Assembly (NCBI GenBank): GCA_963966185.1
Contig: CAWZYM010000114.1
Coordinates: forward strand, 204,001 to 268,000
Direction: 5' to 3'
DNA: 64,000 nt
From: Rhabditoides inermis
Taxonomy: Eukaryota; Nematoda; Chromadorea; Rhabditida; Rhabditidae
Shown here: in pieces, positions 1 through 12,170 of the stretch
Position numbering within the stretch: the stretch's first letter is position 1
Layout: every line of letters begins with the position of its first letter
The notes under the pieces: generated by a model
What the model saw: the letters and a program-made list of their open reading frames with translations, nothing else
What the model was told of the DNA's origin: nothing
The model's database searches: none
Position numbers and translations under genes: made by a program

Positions 1-11
1 TGCGCTTGCAG

Positions 12-128
12 GTGTTGACAGCGGAGGAGAAGCGCATGCTGTCTGGCTTCTCTGCGGAGGAGCGCAAGAAGAAGGATGAGCAGGTGCTCGCGCAGTTCCA
101 AGCTATCGTCGACTCGAAGAAGGAGTAG
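12..128 (+). CDS. C-terminal exon of an unrecognised gene (partial)
   Basis: A splice acceptor (TTGCAG) ends at base 11. It opens a 38-codon reading frame that closes with TAG at 126-128. The peptide is highly charged (many Glu and Lys), begins VLTAEEKRM, ends in DSKKE and looks helical. The upstream exons lie outside the window. The frame is inferred because it is open from the acceptor to the stop and ends in a plausible hydrophilic C-terminus. I do not recognise the family; a small nematode secreted helical protein is possible but unsupported. Confidence 0.55.
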   Translation: MLTAEEKRMLSGFSAEERKKKDEQVLAQFQAIVDSKKE

Positions 129-1154
129 CTAGTGTCTCTCCAACAACCCCGCGCATCTCACTCCCATTTCAATTGGAAACCAGATCCCTCCCTAGTATCG
201 ATTGTGTTCTCACTCTTTCCCGCTCCCCTACCGGTTTCCAGATTGTTATGTCACGTGTTGTTTGTTTTGATTTTTAATGTTATTTTATTTGTTGAGTAAA
301 CCGTTCGTAAGTGAACATTTGCTTATTGTATGTGATTACTGATATTGGGTAGTGATCACCCTTTGATATCTTGTCACTTAGCCTTTGACCGGCTATCATG
401 TCGTCTGCTCTCGTTTCAGGTCTCCTCTCTCAGGGCGGTTGCGTGTGATCGAGTGAGGCGGGCAGTAATATCTCCCTCCTCTCTCCAGCATGTGCTTTTC
501 ATTCCCTCTCTCATTCCTTTGCCCACCCCGCTCCCTCAGTTGCATTTCCTCCCGTTCACTTTGTATAGTTTGCCATCCTTCACCGCATACTTGTAGTGTC
601 GTACTTTTTTATTTGCGTTGCTTTGCACATGTGTTGTGGCAGTGGCTGTGTCGCTATACCTATAAATATTATTGTGTTGTGTGAGTGGTTGTGCAATGTG
701 GTGGTTCGTATATGGTCATCTGTCGAGTGGGCCAATTGTTCGTCTCAATGCCTCTACGAGTGTAATGCGGAGAATCGCCGGCCGTCGTTGCAATCGCTTG
801 CCCGTTTTGTGAATGTTGCGGTGTAAACACTGGCTGCACTCCCGCATGCATGCTATATTTCACGGGTTATCTCCCCGTCTGCTGATTGTGAGCTAGAGTC
901 ACCCATTTCTCAGCCAATACACACTTGTCGAATGCACTGCCTCGTCATAAACCGGAGTAGGCGACGGAGAGAACGCTACTCGATCAGAGAGTCTCGTCTT
1001 ACGGCCGGTCCCCTCCCCCCTTCCTCTCCCTCTCTCCTTCCTCTCTCCACTCTATCTCCTCATCATTCAGTCATTCCGCGCTTTTCTCCTCTGATCCGCG
1101 TCGCATGTTATCGATCGATCCAGAATAATTGCCTCGTATCCACTTCCTCTTCAG
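129..1154. other. Intergenic: 3' UTR of the first gene and upstream region of the golgin gene
   Basis: No convincing exon is visible. The left part is T-rich, as expected for a 3' UTR. From about 1010 to 1080 the sequence is a C/T-rich tract. The region ends in CTCTTCAG directly before the golgin ATG, which looks like a trans-splice acceptor. Open frames of 60-107 codons on both strands here lack splice context and look like chance. Confidence 0.5.
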
Positions 1155-4100
1155 ATGTCGTCGTCCTTTCCGGGACGCGGCGGATCCGCCCTCTCCCCGA
1201 CAGACGGGGCAGGGCCACTGGAGGCGGGGCCTTCATCACCACAAATCACTGCTGACTCGCGGGGTATAAGCCTGGATATGACGGAACAGGCGACTGGCAG
1301 TCTGCCTAGGAAAGGAATCCTCAAAAGACCCAGCATGCGAGCCGAGCAGGCCAACAGGGATGCTGTAAGTTCCCTAGAATCTCTCTTTCTCTTTCTCCAT
1401 CTCTCTCTCCCTCTATCTCTCCCCTCTCATGACTTGATCCACAGGAGCAGCCGCTCCGTCAGTACCGCGAGTCTCCGGATAGATTCCCGGATAAGCCGCT
1501 CACTCGCATTCCCAAGCTCAGTGTCACCTGGTGGGAGAAGAACGCAGGTAGGAAGAATAAGATACATATCACACGTTCCGCGTAAGAAACTTCTTAACAC
1601 TTGCGTTAATCAAAACTCATTTCATATGAAAAGTGTTTCAGAATGTCAAGACAAATCGAAAGAGCTATTAAAATGTTACTTTGGACCAAAACTGGCTAAC
1701 TTGAGGTAGTGGTCCCTTAACTGACCAAATTTGCATAATGGACCAAAACTACCGATGTCACCTTATAGAGCACCCTTGAAAACGTCTGTGCACACACTCA
1801 GCTCCTAGGTCCCAAATGCCCTAGAATCGTTCGATTCTTACGCGGAACGTGTGATATGCTCATTCTTACTGTTCGACAAATGTCCGAGCGTGTTTCTGGA
1901 AGCTCTGGAGTTTCTGGAAGTTTCTGGTACAGGACAAAAGTAATAAGAGAATAAACACATAACACATGTCCCAGAGTGTTTCTGGAAGTGTGACTACCAA
2001 GACTCTTGACCACACTTGCAGTGAATGTGTTCGGTGACACTAGCGACGAGAACAACACGGACTCGGAACAGCCGCATATGATGGCCCAAGATGGGATGAG
2101 GTGGGTCAGCATTCTCATAGCAGACCACCCACGTCGCTTGCAGACAAACGGCAATTCTGGACTCGGAAGAAGAGAGCTCGGATGCGCACGCTGCGTATCA
2201 GTACGAGCAGGAGGAACAATTCGCGGAGATGGGAGATAGAGGTGGGAGCAGCTAGGCTATACAACATGTATTCTATGTCTTCTTCAGTAGACGAACCGTT
2301 CGATCACGACGATTCGATGTCTGTCGCCTCTTCCACGGCGAGTACCATGAGCAATGTGGTCGGTCGGTGGTGGGTCGGCAAGGACACCAGGTGGGTGGGC
2401 GGGACGAAGAGGGGCGGGGTTTACGAGAACTTGCAGCGAGGGTGCGGCGCAAGGCAGTGAGGGGTGGGAGGGAATGCCAGAGTGCCGCTCTGTTCTATTC
2501 TTTCAAACTGTAATAAACACTAACACTATCATTTCGGGCGTGGACAATTGCATAAACGTCTCAAAATCAATTGGCGACATTCAGATTCGTTCCGCACTGT
2601 GTGAAGCGAGGCTGCAATCATTCGGGACACAACCATGGACAACAAGAGTACCTCACACCCACACAGAGACTACAGAAGGTACAGAAAAGGAGAGGAAGTG
2701 GGAGGATAACTTATTCTATTCCAGGAGATAGCCGAGTTGCGGAAGCACCTGAAGCGAGCAGAACAAGAGAGGGACGAGAAAGACAAGTATCTGCAGGAGA
2801 TGCGAAAAAGAATAGACGAGGTAGGAAAAGAGAAGGCAGACGGACATTTCAAATCTCGTCAGTTGGACACGCTGCACGAGAAGGGCTTCGCGCTCTCGGA
2901 AGGCAGTAAGATGCTGGAGCGACGGAAGGAAAGCGACGCTGCGTTGGAAAAGGTATAGATAGCACGGCCTGTCAACTACTCAACTGTGTGTTCAGGAGAA
3001 GAAGTCTCTGGAGAAGCGACACGCGGTGCGAGTCAATCAACTCATCGCCGAGACAGTCGCTGCGAGGTGAGTTCTACTCAAATCAAACAACTCTCATCCC
3101 TTGTCAGAGAGGAGAACATGTCTCTGGTGGGCAAGATCGCGGACCTGGAGAAGCGTCTCTCTCGGCGGGCGACTCTCGCCGAGACGGCAACCATGACCGA
3201 CCCTGTCATCATAGCACACGAGGCCAGTCCGCCCAGGGACGCCGGTGAGTTATCGACTAAAGTAGAGGTCAGACTCAACTTTTGCTGGCAAAAGACCCTC
3301 AGAAAGATCTCGGCCGCGCACCCTCAGAAAGATCCCCAGAAAGATCCTCAAAAAGATCTCAGAATGCGCCCCACCGATAGATCCTCAGAAAGTGCCGTTT
3401 TTGTATCATAAAGCGGATTTTTGATACATAATCTAGTCTGACTTCGCCTTAACAACATTCGTGTCACTAACAACACTCTCCTTCCAGCCCTCTCCCCTAT
3501 GCCGTCTCCGCAGCCGCCCCTCTCACCCATGTCTCCCATGAGTGGATCACAGTACCTCAGCCAAGAGACACTCAACCAACTGCAGGTAGGGGAATACAAT
3601 AGCAATGAATGCTAACTGCATAATGAATGTGGACGGGACTTATCGATGCCAGAGTCGGCCATGTTGAGAGACTCTACGATTTCCTGATTGGGACAAGCTG
3701 ATTGTGAGAAAAAAGAAGGGGCATGAGAAGGATGAAGAAAGACACTGACGATCTGCCGCGTCTGGTTGCACTCCACACTCAGCTGGTCGTACTCCAGTCT
3801 ATGTCTTGCAGGCCTATCAAAACGAGGCGTTCATCTGGCGGAACAAGGCTGCCCAGCTGGAGATCTGCATCAAGGACCAGCTGCTGAAGGTGAGAGAGAC
3901 AGGGAGGGAGATGGAGAACAAGACTCCTTCCAGGCGGCTGCAACGGAGCAGCAACTGCGACTGGAGTGCGACCAGCTGAGTGTGGAGTGCAACCAGATGC
4001 GGCAGATCGTGAGTGTCGTCCTTCTCCTTTCTCACATCCCTTCCCTTCTCGTTTAGCTTGTTCCCGAGGAGCTCGTCGACTCTCTCAACATGGCCGACTC

Positions 4101-4612
4101 TGGCATCGAGAACGCGGCCGGAAGCCCCGTCCATATTGTAAGAGATGCTAAATGTTCTGTGTTGTTACTGGATTGTTCAGCCGTCTCCGCGCACCCCCGT
4201 CGAGTGCAATCTCATTTCGTGTATCGAGAGGAAGAAACAGCTCATTGACGAAAACAACAAACTCATCGAGACGGTGCGTGACTGATAAGCTAGGCGTAGA
4301 TTTCTGTAGTAGTAACTGTGAAGCTCACACATTGTAGACCGATGATCTGGTTCTGCGATCGAAAGAGTTGGAGGAGGATTGTATCCATCTGAGGAAGGAC
4401 CTCGAGAAGGGAGACCAGGAGATCAACAGGTACTAATTGGTTTGAATTAGTGATTCTAAATTTCTCAGAATGCGCGCGAATGCGGAGCAGATCGCGCAAG
4501 AGTTCGAGGCGAAGAAAGCCGAGATCGCAGCCGCCCACCTCGTGATCAGCCGACTGCAGGTGAGAGAGAGAGAGAGAGAGAGAGAAAGCGAGAGAGAGAG
4601 AGAGGGAGAGAA

Positions 4613-4649
<37 letters not shown>

Positions 4650-6120
4650 GTCAGATGACATGGGTTTATTGTAGGGCGAGACGGAGCAGCAGCGGCGCGC
4701 GCTGTCGTACCTGGAGGAGAGACAGACCGCGTACCGGAACACTATCCTCGACCACGACCTGGTGGTGCCGGACGAGCAGAGTGACGAGTGGCGGAGAGGA
4801 GTCGTCGATCCGAGGTACTCCGTCCACTCCCCTTTCCCCCCCCCCTTCCACCTCCCTCCACTCAGGTACCGCGCCAACCTGTCCAAGTGTGCGCAGACGG
4901 AGCTCACAGCGGAGGCTCTTTCCAAGAACGAAGACGAGTTCAACGATATACAGATCAAGCTCAAGGTGGGAGAAGGAAACCTCAGTGAAGTGTTTGAAAT
5001 GCCGCGCTGGCCTGCGTTCTGATCGACCCTCTCAACGATTGGTTCGACAAAATCGATCTGCACGAGTGACTCTCAAGTCGATTCTATTTTTCGATTTCCC
5101 GCGCTTGCCTGACTTCGGCTTTTGTTCCCTATTTATCGATTGCGGGGGTTTACGTTGGGATCACAGATGATTTAATTCGATGTCACTGTCACAAAAGCCT
5201 AAAAAACGTAGATGAGAATAATCTGTATCTTCCTATATCAGGCATTGCACGCTGACTTCTCCTCGAAGCGATCGGATCTGCACGGAAGATTCGAGGAGAT
5301 AGAGAAGAACCTACTCATCAAGACACAGCTAGGTGAGGGCAACAGAAAAAAGAGAAGACAAAGAAAAGCAAACCATCGCTAAGGAAACCCCGAATCGCTT
5401 GATGACTCGCTCCATTTCAGTGGACACTCTGACACACCAGCTGGAGGAAGTGCGGAAGGAGCAGAGACAGCAGTTCGAGCAGCAGCAGGCGATGCGAGAG
5501 GAACACACTAGGCAGGCAAACGCCCTGGCGAGAGAGGCCGAGAAGGTGAGCGGAGCAGGAATGTTTGTCTGATCCATTACGGCTTTTGTCGCTAGAGTTT
5601 TTTCATGCCAGTTTCAAATACGTGTCAAGTAACTATATACATATGTATCGTTCAGGTGCCGCACCTGCAAACCGTGGTGGACCAGCTGCAGTCCGAGGCG
5701 TGTCACTTCGATCTGCGACTCGCCGCTGCCAAGGAGGAGTACGATCAGTGAGTGGAGAGCGAGAAAGAGAGAAAGAGAGAAAGAGAGAAAGAGAGAAAAG
5801 AGAGAAAGAGAGAAAGAGAGAAAGAGAGAAAGAGAGAAAGAGAGAAAGAGAGAAAGAAGAGAAAGAGAGAAAGAGAGAAAGAGAGAAAGAGAGAAAGAGA
5901 GAAAGAGAGAAAGAGAGAAAGAGAGAAAGAGAGAAAGAGAGAAAGAGAGAAAGAGAGAAAGACGAGAAAGAGAGAAAGAGAGAAAGAGAGAAAGAGAGAA
6001 AGAGAGAAAGAGAGAAAGAGAGAAAGAGAGAAAGAGAGAAAGAGAGAAAGAGAGAAAGAGAGAAAGAGAGAAAGAAAAAGAAAAAGAAAAAGAAAAAGAG
6101 AAAGAGAAAGAGAAAGAGAA

Positions 6121-6151
<31 letters not shown>

Positions 6152-7167
6152 AAGAGAAAGAGAAAGAGAAAGAGAAAGAGAAAGAGAAAGAGAAAGAGAA
6201 AGAGAAAGAGAAAGAGAAAAATAAAGAGTTCCCTTTGGCAGGGCCCTCTGCGGTGCTCTGGACGAGACGATGAAGAAGTACACGGATCAGAGCAAGTACT
6301 GGAAGGAGAAGCTGGCGGTCGCCGAGCAGCACCTCGTGCGGGCCAGGGTCAGTTCCTCTCACTAGTAGATATGTTTATTCTACGTATGCGTACTTGACGA
6401 CCGTTTGTTATACTATGTGTCTAGTTTTTTCACGTAGTTTCCCAGGCCAAGGACTCATTCAATAATCAGCAACGTGTCACAGTGATAATCATTTTATCAT
6501 AGTTTTATCAGTAATAATCACTATAGACAAATAGTGTAACAAACGGTCGTCAAGTACGCATACTTAGAATAAACATATCTACTCTCACTCAGCTCCCCTC
6601 ACGCGCACATTTCAGAACGAGAACGCGCAGTTGCTGAAGGAGAGGGAGGAGGCGCGTCTCAAGTGGAAGGTGGAGAGGACGGACCTCGAACAGAGACTCA
6701 CATCGTCCATTCAACACGTCAGCCAGCTAAACACAGAGGTATGGTTCAATTATCGCAATCGTGCGCTGGCATAAAAAAAAATCACTTCGCAACCACAGCT
6801 TGAAAAATGTGAGAATACCATATTCGATCACCGTATTCGAGTTGCTAAGTTGCTATATTATGTTATGTAGTAAATGTCGAGCGTCAATATGTATTGCAGC
6901 TGACCCGTCCGACTCGGGATGCGGAGTGCGAGGCGCGTCCGCGATGCACCAGCAAGTACGTCGCCTGCCGACCCAACACAAAGTCCAAGACCACACAGAT
7001 CGTCAAGGTACTGCGAATACCGTATTTCCGAGCACCTTTCCCTCTTTCAGGGCGATTTGTTCGACGAGCAGGATGAGAGGCTGCGACTGTGTCAGGGAGA
7101 ACTGCACACCACGAAGAAACAGGTGCACGCGCTGCAGAAAAAGATCATCAACGAGCAGGTGAGTCGC

Positions 7168-7206
<39 letters not shown>

Positions 7207-8681
7207 GCTCTCTCTCCCCTCCCTCTTCTCTTTCCCTCTCCTTCTCTGTCTCGCTCCATCTCTCTCTCCCCCTTTCCCCCTCTCTCTCCCCCTCTCTCTC
7301 TATCTCTCCGTCTCTCTTTCTCTTCTCTCTTTCTCTCACCGCCTCTCTTTCCGCCCCCTCTCCTCCTCTCTATCCCTCTCTCCCTCTCTCTTTCTCTCTT
7401 CTTCTTCTCTTGCTCTTATCTTTCTTCCCCCCCTCTCTCAACTGTTCCTTCTCAGATGTGCCCGAAGTCCTCCATCTTCTCCGCCTCGACCGCCGTTTCC
7501 TCTGTCGATACGACCCTCGATGATCGGCCGGCCATGGATGAGGAGGTCGAACACCAACTCCAGATGCTCGAGACCAGGAACTGCGAGCTGCGCGAGAAGG
7601 TGACGTCATCGTCTATTCAATGACGTCATCTGTTCAATTTCAGTTGAACACTCTGGAGGAGGAGAAGAGTCGTATGATGAAGTCGGAGAAGGAGCGCATT
7701 CAGCAGCTCGTCAACGAATTCGACAACGTCCGCAAGGAACTCGACCAGGTAAAAGGAGGTCATCAGAATACGGGTGACGTTGCAATCTAGGAGATGGGTC
7801 GGTACGACAGCGAGAAGAAGTGGCTCAAGGGACGGATCAGCTACCTCGAGAAGAGAAACAAGGTAGGTCAAGAGCAAGTGCAGTGTGCAGATTTGATGCG
7901 CGATTTTTTTTTATTTGATGGGAAGTGTAGCCAACTTTTGGGGAAAATGTCGCAATCTGACACTCTGGAGAGAAGTGCGCAGGAAAATAAGTACATTCGA
8001 TACAAACAGGAACTGGAGCGAACAGTGAGCCAGCTGCGTCCCATCGACAAACCAATGCAGGCTATTCCCGAGATTCGGGTGGAAGACGAAACGAGGATGG
8101 ACTCACTCAGGTAATCGAGATCAATAATAAAATCATACTTATAATTAATTTTCTTTCATTTCAGGAAGACATTGTCGGAGCCGGAGTTGCGAGAAGGGGA
8201 CGACGAGTTGATGCGGCTGCGAGTGGAAAACGCGAGACTCGCGAGGTGAGAGAGGAGAGGAGAGGAGACACTCTCAATCGTTTGCAGTGAGTTGCTGCGT
8301 GTGCGGGAGTCTATCCGTCGCACGGCCTCCGTGGCGTCTGCCGCCAGCCGCCGCTCGAACCGCAGCCAGCTGTCGCCCGCGTTCGCGAATCTCGCAGACG
8401 ACCTCAACACGGTACAGTTCTTTTCCAGCATTGTAGGGTAGAGCGTGGCAGAAAGTATGTCAAGCGACAACAGAGGTAGATCGAAAACTATATATCACTG
8501 TGGCGAAAAACACGTGTACAGTGATTGAGTATTTTTTTCAGGTGAAGAACGACTTGGAGCACATGTTGAATCGGATGGACTCGGAGGAGTCGACCACTCC
8601 CCGTGTCGTCCTCTCGAGAGCCGAATCGGAGGAGGCTCCACAATCGGTCGGTACACACATCACAGCACCTCTGTTTCCATG

Positions 8682-8712
<31 letters not shown>

Positions 8713-9731
8713 CCTAATTTCAGAGCTTTGAGGGCTCTCTCTAGCCCCTCATTGATGAGACACTCATCGCACACACACACACATTCCCCTATTCTTTCAT
8801 GTGAGCCCGCCGCATGCGAGAGAGTGCGGTGCACTCACCGCGCGGGGGTACGGTACTTCCACCACTACCGTATCCCTAACCCGGCCATCCTAACCGCGCA
8901 AGAGATGACGATTCAGTTCCGCTAACCCGTCCCCAGTTGTCGTTATTCCTCCCTTTTCTCGCACTTTGGTAGCCATTAGAGTTTGACGTGAAGACGACTG
9001 AATGACGTCATCGTAATCGTATGATGGAAGAAGTGTACGGGTTTCAGGAGATTCTTGAGCGCGTGTTGGCAGATTTGGAGGAAGGCGAGAGGGATAAGCT
9101 GGCGAGGGATTTGAAGCGGAGTCGGGCAGAGAGGGACAGTATGCGGGTGGGTTCACAGTTCACATCCTAAAACGAGCTGATGTATAGTTTTATTCTGAGA
9201 GATAGTTGGGGCCTCTGTGCATTTGACTACAGAAATGAAGATACTCATTTTCCGTGCGGGACCACACACCGGGCAGTCAGTGAAAATGATCTCGCAGGCT
9301 GCAATTTTGAAAGCGCATGCTTATTTCTGGACGCAATTGGAGGGGTACGAGATCATTGTCACTGTTTGCCCGGTGCGTGGTCCCGCACGGAAAATGAGTA
9401 TTTTTATTTCTGTAGTCAAATGTACAATTCCTCCAACTATCTCCCTGAAGAAAACTATATCATCTTCTTTTCTGCAGGTGAAGATGTCGCAGCTGCAGCG
9501 CGATCTGCGAGAAGCGTGGGCGGAACTCGAGGTGAGTTGACGAAACTTTATTTGCACTGCTATTCACTCCTACAAACTGCCATGGTACGTGTTGAGGTGT
9601 ACCGTCGCGAGGGCATCCGTCCACGGTCGATGGAGCGAGACAGCGAGAGGAGACGGGTGAAGAAGAGGAGTTATTCCGTCGTCGACATCACAAGGGAGAC
9701 TTTCGACAAGGAGGAGGCCAAGAGGTACGCT

Positions 9732-9772
<41 letters not shown>

Positions 9773-11940
9773 CTCTCTCTCGTTCTCTCTCTCTCTCTCT
9801 CTCTCATCCTCTCATGACTACTTTCTAGATGGAAGCAACAGAACGGTGTGATGTTCCGCGAGCTTCAGCACATGCGCAACGATCTCAGCGCCGCTCTCGC
9901 TGACAGGAGAGACCTCCGAGTGCAGGTGACGTCACTTTCAATTGATGACGTCATTGCTTCCGTTTTCAGATTGCTATGATTCGCGGAGAGCTCGAGTTGG
10001 CGAAATGTCAGATCCAAGGAGGCACACTGTGAGTTATCATAATCAAACTTTATAACAATGAAAATGCAGGCTGAACAACGAAGTGACTGCGTGCCAGCAG
10101 CAGAAGATGGAGTGCGACGCGGAGAAGATGCGGTTGAAGAAGGAGCGATCGCTGACCGCGCCCCCGCCCGTTCCCACTGCCACTGCCACTGTCACTCCCT
10201 CCGCCCCCTCTCCCGCCCCTCCTCCCGTACCACCCCACGGCGCACAACCCATATACGATGTGCCCAATGACGACGGGGAAAGAAAGGTGGGAACAGAGAG
10301 TGGAACAGTGAGTGACTCTGTTTCAGTCGCGTCGCGGCAGTGTGTGCGAGCGGGTGTCGCTCACTGTGCGCGCCGCTTCTGTGGAAGCACCCCGACAGGG
10401 AAGGAAGGAGGAGAAGGGACGGAGCAGCGAGAAGGTGAGACAGATGAAGAGCTATATGATATATGACATATGACATATGACATATGATATGACATATGAT
10501 ATATGACATGATACATGATGACATTTGAAGAGCTCTGATAAAAGTCGCCTCTCTCAGCCCAAAGCCCGCTCGACATCTCGCGACAACAAGGACAAGCGAG
10601 AGCCGGTCAGAAAGAGGAAAAAGGTGAGAACAGTTAGCTAGAACTGTTTGACGATATCCTGCAGAGCACTTCTCGCCCGGATGCTGTGCCGCCGCTTCCC
10701 CTCCCACCCACTCGCTGCGCCCTCGCCCCATCCACCAGCGAGCCGCAGCTACACGCAAAGAGGTCAGTGGTATTCTTGGTCAGTCTATTTCACCTGTCTC
10801 TTCCAGCATCGCCGCGTGTATGTCCGCTTCGTGGCACGCCGATTCGTTCCATCCGGGAGGAGAGCTGGAGTCGGATGACGTCATTCGTCGTCGCACACAG
10901 AGGGTCGTCTCCCTGCGCGAGAAGACCGCCAGACTGCAGAGGGAGAACAAGAAACTCACCGAGCAACTCGAGTCGATCAAGGCACATCAGGCCTCCAAGG
11001 GCAGGGACGAGTCGCGCGCTCGCATTGTCGCGTTGGAACGCGCGAACCGCGAGTTGGAGTCGCGACTCGCGGATCGCGGCGAGAAGTCGCGTCTGCTGGC
11101 CGATGAGAATAAGGCGATGCAGAGACAGATCAGTGAGCTGTACGCAGAGATCAAGAAGCAGGAAGACGGCAGTCACTCGGATGCGAGAGCCGGGTCTGCT
11201 CCGCCAGAATACGACGAGGAGAAGGAGCAGAGGGAGAAGGAGAAGAGGGAGGAGATGATACGAAGGGAGAAGATGAAGAGGGAGATGAAGGACAAGGAAC
11301 AGAAGATGGCCGCGGCGCTGGAGCAGGCAAGCAAGGAGAAGGAGCAGCTAGCGAGGGAAAAGGAGCAGTTGGAGAAGGAGCAGGAGCAGAAGTTTGCTGA
11401 GGAAATGGAGAAGATGCGAAAGGAGAAGGAGCAGCTCATACAGGAGAAGGAGGAACTGGAGAAGGAGCAGGAGGAGAAGATGAAAGTGCAATCCCGTCTC
11501 GCACTCGCGCAGCGAGAAATCGAGATGTATGAGCAGAAGGTGAGATAGTGAGATGCTAAATCTACAATGCAATTGATATCAGGTTCGAGACTTTGAGAAG
11601 GACCGTCAGGACATGTATCTAGTCATGTTCAAGAAGGGACAGCAGGCGGCTCACTTGGACATTGATGAGGTGTCGGAAATTCGATAAATCGATAATCAAT
11701 CAATACTCAGGCTCGAACTGTGGACGACATGACTCAAGACAAGGTCGTGCTGCGATTCTTGCATGACGCCTTCTTCTACTTCCTCACTAATAAGGGTGAC
11801 TCCAAGGAGCACCTACAGGTAATCAATCGATAAAATTTAAAAAAAAAATCAATCGATACATTCAGGCAATGATGACCATGTTGAACTTCACCAATGAGCA
11901 GAAGGAGACTGTGGCGAAGCGCCGCGGCGGATCCCACTAG
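1155..11940 (+). CDS. Long coiled-coil golgin with C-terminal GRIP-like domain (about 44 exons)
   Basis: The start ATG at 1155 follows CTCTTCAG directly. Early exons are 1155-1364, 1445-1547, 2022-2100, 2144-2241 and 2288-~2355; later ones are mostly 60-140 nt, with one large exon at about 10810-11540. The spliced protein is about 1,700 residues. It has a Ser/Pro-rich N-terminus, then many heptad-rich segments full of Glu, Lys, Gln and Arg, and a Pro-rich insert near 10150-10250. The final two exons (about 11711-11940) resemble a GRIP domain: a FLHDAFFYFL helix, then MMTMLNFTNEQKETV, which matches the L-L-x-F/L-S-x-E-E-K pattern of golgin-97 and GCC185. The usual Tyr of the GRIP motif is replaced by Phe. 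GRIP domains bind Arl1 at the trans-Golgi, so a tethering role is inferred. An AATAAA lies at 12086. I cannot exclude two adjacent genes, but phases join across all the junctions I checked. Confidence 0.7.
1553..1869. mobile_element. MITE-like inverted-repeat element in golgin intron 2
   Basis: The 474-bp intron at 1548-2021 contains arms at 1553-1588 and 1835-1869. They are near-perfect reverse complements, sharing the core ACACGTTCCGCGTAAGAA. The space between has no coding capacity. A short non-autonomous DNA transposon or foldback element explains why this intron is about ten times longer than its neighbours. Confidence 0.7.
4561..4648 (+). repeat. (GA)n microsatellite starting at a 5' splice site
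   Basis: The intron begins GTGAGAGAGAG, so the donor itself is the first repeat unit. The GA tract, broken by AAGC and GGGAGA variants, fills most of the intron of the golgin gene. Confidence 0.9.
5752..6229 (+). repeat. About 480-bp uninterrupted polypurine tract, (GAGAAA)n and (GAAAGA)n
   Basis: A golgin intron is filled with purines only on the sense strand, apart from a rare C near 5963. The units are GAGAAAGA-like, then AAAAAG-like, then AGAAAG-like. The tract starts within 15 nt of the donor after the exon ending EEYDQ and runs almost to the acceptor before ALCGALDE. It gives long false open frames of Arg/Glu/Lys (+) and Leu/Ser/Phe (-). Confidence 0.95.
6364..6583. mobile_element. MITE with about 51-bp terminal inverted repeats in a golgin intron
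   Basis: The left arm (6364-6414) and right arm (6533-6583) are reverse complements with only a few mismatches, both holding GCGTACTTGACGACCGTTTG or its complement. The 118-bp centre is A/T-rich and also folds on itself (ATAATCA repeats). It lies between the exon ending HLVRAR and the exon starting NENAQLL. Confidence 0.85.
7161..7440 (+). repeat. Polypyrimidine (CT)n tract filling a golgin intron
   Basis: About 280 nt of almost pure C/T start some 10 nt after the GTGAGT donor of the exon ending KIINEQ. They run to the acceptor before MCPKSS. Open frames of Leu/Ser/Pro here are artefacts of the repeat. Confidence 0.9.
7601..7628. promoter_or_regulatory. Paired TGACGTCA palindromes in one short intron (splice-site hairpin candidate)
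   Basis: The intron after the exon ending NCELREK starts GTGACGTCAT, so the donor overlaps a TGACGTCA (7601-7608). A second copy lies at 7621-7628. The two flanked copies are reverse complements (TGACGTCAT and ATGACGTCA), so the intron RNA could form a 9-bp hairpin with a loop of about 10 nt. TGACGTCA is also the CREB/ATF DNA site; which use applies, if any, is not shown. Confidence 0.5.
9183..9458. mobile_element. MITE with about 115-bp terminal inverted repeats in a golgin intron
   Basis: The left arm (9183-9299) and right arm (about 9345-9458) are long reverse complements. They share the core GACTACAGAAAT, then CTCATTTTCCGTGCGGGACC. The loop between them is only about 45 bp, so the element is almost entirely a hairpin. 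It sits just upstream of the acceptor for the exon beginning VKMSQLQRD. Confidence 0.85.
9730..9806 (+). repeat. (CT)n microsatellite in a golgin intron
   Basis: The CT tract begins about 10 nt after the GTACGC donor of the exon ending DKEEAK and runs close to the acceptor before WKQQNG. Confidence 0.9.
9927..9953. promoter_or_regulatory. Paired TGACGTCA palindromes in a second short golgin intron
   Basis: The donor again reads GTGACGTCA (palindrome at 9927-9934). A second palindrome follows at 9946-9953 within the same intron of about 45 nt. The layout matches the intron at 7600-7642: one copy fused to the 5' splice site and one nearer the 3' end. Confidence 0.5.
10455..10525 (+). repeat. 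(ATATGAC)n-type minisatellite in a golgin intron
   Basis: Units of the form CATATGA and CATATGATATGA are repeated about ten times between the exon carrying the SRRGSVCERV segment and the exon starting near PKARSTSR. Confidence 0.8.
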
Positions 11941-12085
11941 CCTACCGTATACCTTTCACGCCCTCTCGCCTACCGTATCCCCATTGCCGTGTACACACCG
12001 CGCATCTCTCTCCAACTATACGTGTATTCGCCTAGTCTTCTTTCCTAACACACTTTATTACTGTCGTTCTACAATAGCCAAACGT

Positions 12086-12091
12086 AATAAA
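12086..12091 (+). terminator. Poly(A) signal AATAAA of the golgin gene
   Basis: A canonical AATAAA lies about 145 nt after the golgin stop at 11940. It is only about 80 nt from the convergent stop of the MOZART1-like gene, so the two 3' ends almost touch. Confidence 0.6.
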
Positions 12092-12170
12092 CACATATGT
12101 CTTGACTCGTATGAAGAATATGATCGAATAAACCAGCAGGTACAAAGTAGGTGGTGAGTAGAAAAGGGGA

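Noticed and set aside
5565..6362. Open frames of 170-220 codons on both strands (Arg/Glu/Lys or Leu/Ser/Phe)
   Set aside because: They only translate the GA tract of a golgin intron; both strands are open for the same reason.
1155..11940. Two separate genes rather than one golgin
   Set aside because: Exon phases join wherever I checked and no poly(A) signal with a new start is obvious inside; cDNA could still change this.
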